Positions 8,549-16,790 of a stretch of 64,000 bases of DNA are shown one piece after another. The position numbers were made by a program, and so were the translations under genes. The notes beneath the pieces are model-generated. The model had not been told where the DNA came from. It was given only the letters and a program-made list of their open reading frames with translations, and did no database searches. Where the stretch lies: NCBI RefSeq assembly GCF_964253085.1, contig NZ_CAXUQH020000001.1:4774001-4838000 (forward strand). The letters are read 5' to 3'. Position 1 is the first letter of the stretch; every line of letters begins with the position of its first letter. This DNA comes from Paenibacillus_E sp964253085 (GTDB taxonomy: Bacteria; Bacillota; Bacilli; Paenibacillales; NBRC-103111).

Positions 8549-8571
8549 CTCCTATGTTTTTCAAACATGGG

Positions 8572-8862
8572 TTAGCTTACAAAATCAACACAGACGGACG
8601 TTCCATCAAGAACTGTTTTCATATGAGCTTTGACTTGTTCGTGCACAGGGTGCGTATCGTAAACCTTCAAATCGTCTAGGGAATCAAATTTCGTAATGAG
8701 TGCGATATCGTAAGAACGCTCTAGGTGTAGGATGTCTGTTCCAACCTCAATGTGTCTTAAAACCGGGATTTTACCCTCCATGTTCGTAAGAACGGCTTTG
8801 GTTACTTCTATGGCTTCTGGACTACGATCTTTGAGTTTAAAAAACACAACATGCGTTAACAT
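8572..8862 (-). CDS. Dabb (stress-responsive alpha/beta barrel) domain protein
   Basis: 96 residues, the usual size of single Dabb-domain proteins. The sequence opens MLTHVVFFKLKDRSPEA and has IEVGTDILHLERSYDIALI and a final YDTHPVHEQVKAHMK, all typical of Dabb proteins (family with HSP-like stress proteins and dimeric ferredoxin-like barrels). ATG 8862 has GGAGGAGAT 8 bases upstream; the longer frame from 8877 lacks a site. The specific function is unknown. It lies 27 bases downstream of the ABC-F gene start in the opposite order, on the same strand. Confidence 0.85.
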   Translation of the reverse strand: MLTHVVFFKLKDRSPEAIEVTKAVLTNMEGKIPVLRHIEVGTDILHLERSYDIALITKFDSLDDLKVYDTHPVHEQVKAHMKTVLDGTSVCVDFVS

Positions 8863-8889
8863 CGTTATCTCCTCCATTTGTTAAATTGA

Positions 8890-10446
8890 TTAATTCGTTA
8901 CTTTGGCAGACCATTCTTCAACGTCCCACACACGAGTTACCCAGCCTTCATAGAATTCAGGCTCATGGCAAACAAGAAGTACGGTACCCTTATACTCTTT
9001 CAAAGCACGCTGCAGCTCTTCTTTGGCTACGACGTCTAAATGGTTCGTAGGCTCATCGAATAACAACCAGTTGCTTTCTTGCATAAGCAGCTTGCAAAGA
9101 CGAACTTTCGCTTGTTCGCCACCGCTCAACATGCTCATCGCACGGGTGATGTGCTCATTCTTGAGACCAACTCGCGCAAGCGCTCCTCTGACTTCGTTCT
9201 GTGTCATGGAAGAGAAAGAATTCCATACATCATCAATCGGAGTCATGCTTGGCGCTTTGACCTCCTGCTCAAAGTAGGCAGGACTCAAATAATCGCCGCG
9301 ATACGTTTTGCCACTGAATGGCTCAATTTTCCCAAGAATCGTCTTCAATAAGGTAGATTTACCGACCCCGTTGCAGCCGACGATCGCAATTTTCTCGCCG
9401 CGCTCAATCGTCACATTCATTCTTGGAAGCAAGGCACGATCATAGCCAATTTCCAAATTTTCCGCTTCAAATACGATTCTACCACTTGAACGCGATTCTT
9501 TGAATACGAATGTAGGCTTCATTGCCGTTTCAGGACGCTCAATGCGGTCAATTCGATCCAACTGCTTCTCGCGGCTCTTCGCACGAGTTGAGGTTGAAGC
9601 ACGTGCTTTGTTACGTGCGATGAAATCTTCCTGCTTCTTGATATACTCCTGCTGTTTCTCATAAGCGTCGATATGCTGTGCCTTGTTCATTTCAGCCATA
9701 TCAAGGAATTTCTCATAATTCGCCGTGTATCTTGTCAACTTGGAAAACTCCAAGTGATAGACAACATTGACGACTTCGTTCATAAATTCCGTATCATGTG
9801 AAATCAGCATGAATGCATACGGGTAATCCTTCAAGTACATTTTCAACCATTCAATATGTTCTACATCCAAATAGTTGGTAGGCTCATCGAGCAATAGGAC
9901 TGTTGGTTTTTCTAGCAAAAGTTTAGCTAGGAGAACCTTCGTTCTTTGTCCACCACTAAGAGACGTCACATCACGATCTAATCCAATCGCATTTAATCCA
10001 AGTCCATTACCCATCTCTTCAATTTTCACGTCAAGCAGATAGAAATCACCGATTTCCAGACGTTCTTGAATTTCGCCCATTTCCTCGAGAAGCACTTCAA
10101 GCTCCTCAGGCGTGGCATCTCCCATTTTATCGGTAATAGCCATCATTCTTTTTTCTTCTTCATACAGGGGCAGGAACGCATCACGCAAAATATCACGGAT
10201 TGTTCTACCTGCTGCTAGCACGGAGTGCTGGTCCAAATATCCATAATGGACTCGCGGGGTCCATTCCACCTTGCCTGTATCTTTCAAAAGCTTGCCTGTT
10301 AATATATTCATCAACGTGGATTTCCCCACGCCATTTGCTCCTACGATGCCAACGCGTTCACCAGCAAGCAAGCGGAATGATACATTTTTGAACAATGTAC
10401 GATCACCAAAGCTGTGGCTTAAATCTTCAATTGTTAAAAGACTCAT
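8890..10446 (-). CDS. ABC-F family ATPase, YfmM type
   Basis: 518 residues, two ABC domains. Walker A motifs GANGVGKST and GCNGVGKST, signature LSGGQRTKVLLAK and LSGGEQAKVRLCK, Walker B LLLDEPTNYLD and LLFDEPTNHLD. A basic inter-domain linker (EDFIARNKARASTSTRAKSREKQL in pieces, about 275-300) matches ABC-F architecture; there is no C-terminal coiled coil. Length and layout resemble B. subtilis YfmM. It is presumed to act on the ribosome. Nothing in the sequence marks it as an antibiotic-resistance member, although that cannot be excluded. It is the third ABC-F gene within 7 kb. Confidence 0.88.
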   Translation of the reverse strand: MSLLTIEDLSHSFGDRTLFKNVSFRLLAGERVGIVGANGVGKSTLMNILTGKLLKDTGKVEWTPRVHYGYLDQHSVLAAGRTIRDILRDAFLPLYEEEKRMMAITDKMGDATPEELEVLLEEMGEIQERLEIGDFYLLDVKIEEMGNGLGLNAIGLDRDVTSLSGGQRTKVLLAKLLLEKPTVLLLDEPTNYLDVEHIEWLKMYLKDYPYAFMLISHDTEFMNEVVNVVYHLEFSKLTRYTANYEKFLDMAEMNKAQHIDAYEKQQEYIKKQEDFIARNKARASTSTRAKSREKQLDRIDRIERPETAMKPTFVFKESRSSGRIVFEAENLEIGYDRALLPRMNVTIERGEKIAIVGCNGVGKSTLLKTILGKIEPFSGKTYRGDYLSPAYFEQEVKAPSMTPIDDVWNSFSSMTQNEVRGALARVGLKNEHITRAMSMLSGGEQAKVRLCKLLMQESNWLLFDEPTNHLDVVAKEELQRALKEYKGTVLLVCHEPEFYEGWVTRVWDVEEWSAKVTN

Positions 10447-10551
10447 TTTGTAAAACCAAACCCCTGTCTAGTTCTAAGATAATCACGCATTTTACACGCG
10501 ACTTCTTATTATACCACTGCTCATGGCAGACAGGAAGTAGAACTATTTGTA

Positions 10552-12048
10552 TTAGAGCCGAAAAGTCAGTTCTTGTCGAATAATTCGCACAATGTCCCCA
10601 TCTTTTAACGGATATCCTTGATAGGTGACAATCGGGAAATCATTCAAAAATGTACCATTGGTAGAGCCTGCATCTCGTAGTTGAAAGCCACTGCTAGTTT
10701 GAACAATTTCCGCATGAATTCTGGAAACTCCCACATCTTCCACCACATAATCGACTCTGCTGCTTAAATCTCCCCTGCCAATAGTAAAAACTTCACTGTT
10801 GATAGGAACGGTATGGCTGATTCCTTCAACTTTACTCTCCAATCGAGGACCAATCTGATCTCGCTTGGGAGATTTCCCAAGGAACACCGTGGCATTTGAA
10901 TGTGATGGACCTAGCAAGGTTGTATGCAAGGCCAGATTTTGATAGTAGTGTTGGATGTCCATTGGATCCGACACACTATTTTCTTCGTCACGCATGACGT
11001 CATAATACGGATCATTGATGTTGTGAGCGATGGAAGAACTTTTCTTATTAGGAGAACTTCGTCTAGAGAACTCTGGGCGACCTAAGAAGAGAAGAACAAA
11101 ACCCACATCCCCCAACAACAGCGTGATTCCAGCAATGATTTGCAGCATGCTCGCCCAAGGGTGTGCCAAATATTGCTGCCATAGAAAAGCAAATAGGATG
11201 AGAATAAGAGCTATTGCCATCCATCGCCCTCGTTGCTGTAGAGGAATGAATGATAGTGGGAATATTTTAAAATTTGATGTTAAAGACTTGTTGATCTCTT
11301 GTCCATTCATTTGCTTCTGATCAGGTTCTGACAAAATGGGGTTTTCAAATCTTGGCAGTATGTGTTTATCTTCATCGCGCTTCCAATGTGCTTTGGGTAA
11401 TCCTAGTTCTGGTAAAGAGGCTTCAATAGGTTCGGATTGTGCTGCACGAATTGTTTTTCGTGTAAGAATCGGTTCGTCCATCAACTTTAACAACGCTTCC
11501 TTATATGCATGAAAACTTTTTCTAGCTAAATGTGTGGGAATCCAAACATGTAGTTGATCCTGTTCCTCTTCCCCTAGATGTAAGATAAGTTTATGGAGGA
11601 GTGCATCTATCGCAGGATAGCTCTCATCGACATCATGATCAATATCTAAGGGCGCATATGTCAGGTAAACATCCGACCAATCCTGTCCTATGAAAATAAA
11701 ATTATCCTTCAACACGAAATTCATCTCACACAGCATATAGTTCTTGCTCTCATCCAGTGTACAAACAATCGCATACATCAACTTAGCCAGTACCTGGATC
11801 GAGAATTTCTCTACCTTCAAGACATGTGATAGCATTCGTTTGGAAGACAATCTATACAGGAGTCGAATGTTCGAATCCACCTCATGAATGTCGAGCGGCA
11901 GCAGCCTCGGAACTTGATTGGCTTCTAACATGCGGACCTGCAAGTTTGAAAGCTCACATGCTGCTAATCCTCCTTCTTTAAACAACTCCATAAGATGTCC
12001 ATGTCGATAAACAAATTCATAACGAAGTCCGAATACTTCTTGCGTCAT
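10552..12048 (-). CDS. Membrane FHA-domain protein of the Tad locus (DUF6382-like N-terminus)
   Basis: 498 residues. The N-terminal 190 residues form a soluble domain like the DUF6382 regions found in Gram-positive Tad loci. Two adjacent hydrophobic segments follow at about 270-320 (MAIALILILFAFLW; IIAGITLLLGDVGFVLLF). The last 90 residues are a clear FHA domain: FTIGRGDLSS, VSRIHAEI and DAGSTNGTFLND, carrying the Gly-Arg, Ser-Arg-x-His and Asn-Gly-Thr positions that bind phosphothreonine. It is the last gene of the Tad operon, 13 bases after the prepilin peptidase stop. A link to the Ser/Thr kinase at 22284-23927 is inferred, not shown. Confidence 0.85.
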   Translation of the reverse strand: MTQEVFGLRYEFVYRHGHLMELFKEGGLAACELSNLQVRMLEANQVPRLLPLDIHEVDSNIRLLYRLSSKRMLSHVLKVEKFSIQVLAKLMYAIVCTLDESKNYMLCEMNFVLKDNFIFIGQDWSDVYLTYAPLDIDHDVDESYPAIDALLHKLILHLGEEEQDQLHVWIPTHLARKSFHAYKEALLKLMDEPILTRKTIRAAQSEPIEASLPELGLPKAHWKRDEDKHILPRFENPILSEPDQKQMNGQEINKSLTSNFKIFPLSFIPLQQRGRWMAIALILILFAFLWQQYLAHPWASMLQIIAGITLLLGDVGFVLLFLGRPEFSRRSSPNKKSSSIAHNINDPYYDVMRDEENSVSDPMDIQHYYQNLALHTTLLGPSHSNATVFLGKSPKRDQIGPRLESKVEGISHTVPINSEVFTIGRGDLSSRVDYVVEDVGVSRIHAEIVQTSSGFQLRDAGSTNGTFLNDFPIVTYQGYPLKDGDIVRIIRQELTFRL

Positions 12049-12061
12049 CCAATCACCTCAT

Positions 12062-12580
12062 TCAAAGCAAAGAATAGTAACTCGTTACAGCCACAGCTGG
12101 AAAAACTGCGTACATAAAAGGAAATTTGATATTTTTTTGCTGCTTAAGCTCAATAATGGTTTCAATCTTATTGAGCGCAAATATTGAGAACAGCCAACCT
12201 GCAAGCTTACGACCCGTTGCTCTCATTTTTCTTTGAATAAGGATAAGGCATACTCCGATTAATCCTGCCCATAAAATCGCATAAACTAATGTTTGTAAAA
12301 CAAACATCACGCCCATAATTGCTCCGATAGCAGCAAAAAGTTTGACATCTCCAGCTCCCAATGCGCCAATTACATACAATACAAATACGATCAGAAATCC
12401 TGTACATGCACCAATGAGGGAAAAAAGTAACCCGTCCCAACCTTCTAACCATGTGTGGAACAATAATCCGAAAATCGTTCCACACATGGTCAACATATTA
12501 GGCAGCTTTGAATGACGCACATCAATGGCAAAAGCAATGGTGATAAAAATGATAAATAGACCATGACATACAAGAATAAT
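12062..12580 (-). CDS. TadV/CpaA-type prepilin peptidase (A24), probable ATT start
   Basis: A24 peptidases need two aspartates, here in FAIDVRHSKLPN and in GAGDVKLFAA. If translation began at the first standard start (GTG 12520), the first membrane segment and first catalytic Asp would be lost, because GAT immediately precedes that GTG. Upstream the frame stays open to TAG 12599-12601, encoding a normal first membrane helix (IILVCHGLFIIFITIAFAI), but contains no ATG, GTG or TTG. A strong AAAGGAGG (12594-12587) sits 6 bases before ATT 12580 and 9 before ATT 12577, so I place the start at ATT. It should cleave the Flp pilin and TadE-like leader peptides at the membrane. Confidence 0.8.
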   Translation of the reverse strand: MILVCHGLFIIFITIAFAIDVRHSKLPNMLTMCGTIFGLLFHTWLEGWDGLLFSLIGACTGFLIVFVLYVIGALGAGDVKLFAAIGAIMGVMFVLQTLVYAILWAGLIGVCLILIQRKMRATGRKLAGWLFSIFALNKIETIIELKQQKNIKFPFMYAVFPAVAVTSYYSLL

Positions 12581-12598
12581 GTTATTCCTCCTTTCATT

Positions 12599-13270
12599 CT
12601 AAGCTCCTACCCACGCCCGCTCATAAGCCCTTTTTTTCAAAACAATTGCTTGGCTCATAAATGGAATGGGCAATTTATAGGTCAGTTGTACTTCCAAACC
12701 AAAAAATGCCTCACCGTCTTGCTTCACACTCGGTAATGTTATGGAAATGACTTTAAAGTTTCTCTTATCAAGGATCGATGCATCACAAAACGCAAACACA
12801 ATAGGTGTAAATACCGCGAGCATTCGCGGCTTCACCTGTGTTTCATAAAAACCATTTAACTCATCATGTGCCATGCCTTCGCCAAGCTCCCGCTTCTCTT
12901 TTTCCCATCGTACGAGCTCCAACAGGGAATCTGGTATATAGGCCGCGAATTCATCAGCAATATCCTCTGTATTCGTCACCTGATTCCTTGCCGATTGCAC
13001 TTGATCCACGACAGTATTAAGCATCTCCGCGGCACGGCTTTGATCATATTTCGATTGGGCTTTTTGAACTAATATCCTCACGGGATACAGTTGACCCGCA
13101 ATGGACTTCGTCGCCTCGGATACGCCAGACTGCAACGCCATTTCAACCAGAGCAATTTGAATGAAAAGAACAAGACCTACTACAAAAGCAAGAAACATAG
13201 GTAGAAGGAGTGAAGCCTCCAGGACGATGCCGCCTTCTTGCTCTTTGTGAAATTTGAGAAGCAAATCCAT
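12599..13270 (-). CDS. TadE-like pseudopilin, 223 aa
   Basis: The N-terminus carries a class III-type leader and helix: EQEGGIVLEASLLLPMFLAF followed by a hydrophobic run to about residue 45. Gly-Gly just before the hydrophobic stretch with Glu nearby is the TadE pattern recognised by TadV-type peptidases. The rest is an extracytoplasmic domain with a conserved-looking ARNQV/NTEDIADEF region. Expected role: minor component of the Tad pilus assembly at the membrane. Its stop is directly followed by the ribosome binding site of the prepilin peptidase gene. Confidence 0.8.
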   Translation of the reverse strand: MDLLLKFHKEQEGGIVLEASLLLPMFLAFVVGLVLFIQIALVEMALQSGVSEATKSIAGQLYPVRILVQKAQSKYDQSRAAEMLNTVVDQVQSARNQVTNTEDIADEFAAYIPDSLLELVRWEKEKRELGEGMAHDELNGFYETQVKPRMLAVFTPIVFAFCDASILDKRNFKVISITLPSVKQDGEAFFGLEVQLTYKLPIPFMSQAIVLKKRAYERAWVGA

Positions 13271-13280
13271 GTCTCCTTCC

Positions 13281-15539
13281 TCAATACGAAACGACAGCAG
13301 CTCGATTCATTTGACATTGTGTTCCAACAACTTTACATCCTAAAAGTCCAGTCCCATCCAGCAGTTTCATTACTTGAGGAATAAACCAAAGCCTTATTTC
13401 ACTCGTTGCATTCGCTTGAATATAGGAGGTTGCTTGATTGAGATCTTTGCCTGTTTCTAATTCGTGGAGCGCCTGAATTCGGGACATCAGCTTAGTATTG
13501 TTGCTATGCAGCATGAGAAATAAACGGAGATAGTCTTTATACGTCAACTTGAGCGCTGATGAGGAGAGCTTTGATGATAATTCAACAGCTTCCCCTTTTA
13601 CCAATGCGTTCATGTCGACGAACGCCTCTGCTGCACCTTGAGCCGCTGCGGCCAGAAAAACAAGTAACGGGGAGCCAATTTGGAGAAGTTCTTTTTTGGG
13701 ATCTAATAGCGCTTCAACGGTACGAATCGCTAAGCGTAATGAAAACATTTCTGCATAAGCCGAGGACATATTTGCCGCACACGAGGAGAATCCATACAAC
13801 AGATATTCAACTTCTTGGTTTACTAGTGCATGAGTCCCAGGATCTATTAGCTCATTAGACAATTTTGGATTCCCGCTGGGATCTTTCTCTAATCCATAAG
13901 TTCGAAAGTTAAATTTTGTTAAGGCATATTCGTTCACGTAAAGTTCATCTCGCAGTACTTCCGCCGCGCTGTTTATTACTTCAAGCATATCCATTGCCCT
14001 TAAACTAGCAGGTTCTGCTTTTTCAATGTCATAGGCAACATCGTTCCCGATCATAGTATCTTGAGCATTCGCTTGTCGATATTTCTGATAGTAACCGGAT
14101 TCACCCTGGAGCTTACTGTACGACACACCATCACCGGATTGCGTACTCGTAAGGCTGCAACCACCTATAGCTTGCTTGGCCTGATCCATGATGGCTTGGA
14201 TTTTATTCTTTTGTGTCTGTTTATTTGTCGTTGTTGCTTCATTTGTATCCATTCTGGATTTTTCTAACGGACTTTGTTTTGTATGAAAATCATTTGCAAT
14301 TGCCAAGTAGCTGTCGTTGGCTTGATTGACCTCACTTGTATGTACTGAAGTATACAAAATGACACTCTCTACAGCAGATCGGAATGTCGAAAATAACGCG
14401 GCAATACTTGCAATCGATGTTTGATATTGATAAAAATAGTCATCCCCAATTAGGGAAACGTGTTGAAATACACCATACGCTGCCGAATCTCCCTGTGCAG
14501 AAGATCTCGAGATTCCTGTCAACTTTGATCGTATCTCGTCATTTTTTTGCTTGGCAAGTCGCAAAGTTGGCTCAATCACCTGTTGTAGTTGCTTAATAAC
14601 TCTTTCATCTGCTGCCACCTCAAGTTTCGTAGAGATGACGAGAGCCGTGTAAGTCATGATTTTCCGAACTAAAGCTTCAAGCTCATTTAGCTTTTGCGAA
14701 AGCATCCCAGCCTGCTCCTCAAGCCTGCTTTTGGCTTCTACAAGTGATTGGATACTTGCTGCTGCCTCAGGACCAGCTTGTGCGAATGATGCTAAAGAAA
14801 GATCCATATTCCTTATGCTCGCCGTAAGTGAACGCAAATTCTCTTGAACTTGGCTGATTTCGCCACGAACTTCGTCAACGGTATGAATCCCGATTTCAGC
14901 AGCTAATTTGTCTAGTTCTGCAACTCTTGTTCTATAATAGCTATGAAATTCAGTAGTTCTGGTATAGAGCACTTCCGCGCTCTGCCATGCTTCATCTAGC
15001 GAGCCTTCCCTTTCTTCGATCAACTTCTCGATCTCTGACGCTTCCTTCGCAAATTGCGAACCGATTTGAAAAGGCTCACGGACACCACTCTTTTGAAATT
15101 TATCAACAATTTCGAGCGTGTATTCAATCGGTGCTTTTATTTTCATATCCTCTATGAGCTGGCTCTCAAATATGACATGACTAGCAAGCGTATACACTGG
15201 CGTAACACGCAAAGCTCCATCTACAGCTTTGTTATTAATAAAGTGAAATGCATTCGCCGAAACGCCACCTGATAAGTTTTGGTCAAAAACATCTTTAAGT
15301 AATTTTTCTGACGCCTCCTGAGAGAGACCCATGCCATAAAGTCCTCTCTTCTGCAGCTCGGGATCAAAGGAGGACATCACTGATCGTGCAGCTGCATGTA
15401 AGGCAGATTCCGTTTCTTTCTCCGCTACTTTAATTCTGGCAAAATCAATGAGTACAGCTTGAAATAAAAAAATCGGCACAATAATAAGTATCAAATAGAC
15501 GGATACTGTGCCGTTTTCGGATAGTAAGAATCTTTTCAA
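13281..15539 (-). CDS. Large TadE/TadG-like membrane protein, 752 aa
   Basis: TTG start at 15539 (MKRFLLSENGTVSVYLILII) with a GGGGAG site only 3 bases away. The N-terminal 30 residues match a Tad-type signal/anchor (SENGTVSVYLILIIVPIFLFQ), followed by a long coiled-coil-prone region (about 170-345, rich in Glu, Gln and Leu). A central variable part follows, then a C-terminal helical part with short hydrophobic stretches. The protein is far longer than a pilin and probably forms an extracytoplasmic structural or scaffolding part of the Tad machine; DUF5702-like proteins occupy this place in other Firmicutes. I cannot assign a precise function. Confidence 0.75.
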   Translation of the reverse strand: MKRFLLSENGTVSVYLILIIVPIFLFQAVLIDFARIKVAEKETESALHAAARSVMSSFDPELQKRGLYGMGLSQEASEKLLKDVFDQNLSGGVSANAFHFINNKAVDGALRVTPVYTLASHVIFESQLIEDMKIKAPIEYTLEIVDKFQKSGVREPFQIGSQFAKEASEIEKLIEEREGSLDEAWQSAEVLYTRTTEFHSYYRTRVAELDKLAAEIGIHTVDEVRGEISQVQENLRSLTASIRNMDLSLASFAQAGPEAAASIQSLVEAKSRLEEQAGMLSQKLNELEALVRKIMTYTALVISTKLEVAADERVIKQLQQVIEPTLRLAKQKNDEIRSKLTGISRSSAQGDSAAYGVFQHVSLIGDDYFYQYQTSIASIAALFSTFRSAVESVILYTSVHTSEVNQANDSYLAIANDFHTKQSPLEKSRMDTNEATTTNKQTQKNKIQAIMDQAKQAIGGCSLTSTQSGDGVSYSKLQGESGYYQKYRQANAQDTMIGNDVAYDIEKAEPASLRAMDMLEVINSAAEVLRDELYVNEYALTKFNFRTYGLEKDPSGNPKLSNELIDPGTHALVNQEVEYLLYGFSSCAANMSSAYAEMFSLRLAIRTVEALLDPKKELLQIGSPLLVFLAAAAQGAAEAFVDMNALVKGEAVELSSKLSSSALKLTYKDYLRLFLMLHSNNTKLMSRIQALHELETGKDLNQATSYIQANATSEIRLWFIPQVMKLLDGTGLLGCKVVGTQCQMNRAAVVSY

Positions 15540-15553
15540 TGGCTCCCCGCTTT

Positions 15554-16582
15554 CTAATTATGAATAACGACTACGATCCCTTTACGTTCGAGTTCTTTGC
15601 GAAAAGCAACCGTGGGCATCCCTTTGCCGCTGGCATCCTTCTTAAAAAAATGCCAAACGATGCCTTTCACGGTCGGATCATGTTGGAGAAGTTCTACATC
15701 CTTCGGCAGCTGTTCGGTACGAAGCTGAGCTTCCGTCATACTATAAAAAGCTTGATGACCAATACCTCTTGCGTCTAAAGCATCAATTTTCCTGCTTTTA
15801 CCAGACACAGTCGTCAGCACAACCTCTGTCCCTCCCACAAGTGACCTCAAGTAGGAAGATGCCTGACGTTCAGATTGAATAGTGACGCTAGGACCAGACA
15901 AATCGCTTTTGATCGGATCTACAAGTGCTGCTTTCGCTTTCTGGGAAGAGATTCGTCCCACTAAGGTTGGGAGATAAGTGCGTGTCAGATCTGTGGTTCT
16001 GATCAGCTCTATAGAATCAACAACATGTGCGACAGCTTTACTTTCCGTTTGAGTTGCAGGCATCCACCGACTTAGTATTGTGGGCATTACAAAAGACTTG
16101 TTCACAGTCACCTCAACACGATGATCTAGTAAATAATTCGTATAGGATGCTGTTCCAGTAACGCCATTGGGAAGTAATACCGCGGCTTTGGCCAGCTTTT
16201 TCTCGACTAGTCCATTAGCTTGATTGGTGGGGAGTGCGACGCTAGCCCCTGAACTACCTTGTAACAAGCCAAATAAGTCACTTACATTATCCTGCGTCAG
16301 ACGCCAATACAAACCATCCGTTTCCTGCGGATTAAAACTTCCTGTACTAACATCTTTATGGCTGTTAGTCCAAGTAAAAGCTAATTTCTCTGCGGCTGAT
16401 CGAGCTAGTTGCCCTACGTAGACGTGCTGATAGGCAAACATGCCTACAAACAACAAAGTCACTGTACATATTAAAATTACAGGAAATACCAGAGAGGCTT
16501 CTAACGTAAAGGTACCTTGGTCATTTTTTACGAACAGACGAAGTTGACTACGGCGCACAACTCGTGGTCGGGCTCGGCGCAC
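15554..16582 (-). CDS. TadE-like pseudopilin, 342 aa
   Basis: GTG 16582 gives a long basic leader (RRARPRVVRRSQLRLFVKNDQG) before the hydrophobic segment FTLEASLVFPVILICTVTLLF, a TadE signature with Glu at +4 after the glycine. The reading frame overlaps the 3' end of the Flp pilin gene by 35 bases (16548-16582); a second in-frame GTG at 16558 would cut this to 11. Neither has a good ribosome binding site, so translation is probably coupled to the pilin. The C-terminal two thirds form an extracytoplasmic domain with no recognised motif. Confidence 0.78.
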   Translation of the reverse strand: MRRARPRVVRRSQLRLFVKNDQGTFTLEASLVFPVILICTVTLLFVGMFAYQHVYVGQLARSAAEKLAFTWTNSHKDVSTGSFNPQETDGLYWRLTQDNVSDLFGLLQGSSGASVALPTNQANGLVEKKLAKAAVLLPNGVTGTASYTNYLLDHRVEVTVNKSFVMPTILSRWMPATQTESKAVAHVVDSIELIRTTDLTRTYLPTLVGRISSQKAKAALVDPIKSDLSGPSVTIQSERQASSYLRSLVGGTEVVLTTVSGKSRKIDALDARGIGHQAFYSMTEAQLRTEQLPKDVELLQHDPTVKGIVWHFFKKDASGKGMPTVAFRKELERKGIVVVIHN

Positions 16583-16775
16583 AGGGTGCTACCGCACTGT
16601 TATCCTTCAGGTCGGAGTTCGCATCACCAATCAGCTTCTGGAACCACGAAACGATCCACTTTCTGAAAATGATCGCTATCGCAACGAGCACTGCGACAAT
16701 CAATAAAATTTCTAACGTACCCAAACCGTCTTCCTCTTTCCACACACGCTTAAAGATTTCCAGTCTTGTTTTCAT
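16548..16775 (-). CDS. Flp-type pilin (type IVb), 75 aa
   Basis: 75 residues with a short basic leader ending KEEDG, then LGTLEILLIVAVLVAIAIIF, the hydrophobic helix of Flp1-family pilins: Gly before the cleavage point, Glu at +5. ATG 16775 has GAGAGGG upstream. The tail contains two cysteines (VAPCAPSPTTSCAP) that could form a small disulfide loop, unusual for a pilin this short. It is the likely major subunit of the Tad pilus encoded here and lies 15 bases after the TadC-type gene. Confidence 0.85.
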   Translation of the reverse strand: MKTRLEIFKRVWKEEDGLGTLEILLIVAVLVAIAIIFRKWIVSWFQKLIGDANSDLKDNSAVAPCAPSPTTSCAP

Positions 16776-16790
16776 TTCAACATCCCTCTC

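Noticed and set aside
12520..12522. GTG as start of the TadV-type peptidase
   Set aside because: Would remove the first helix and a catalytic Asp; no ribosome binding site at the right distance.
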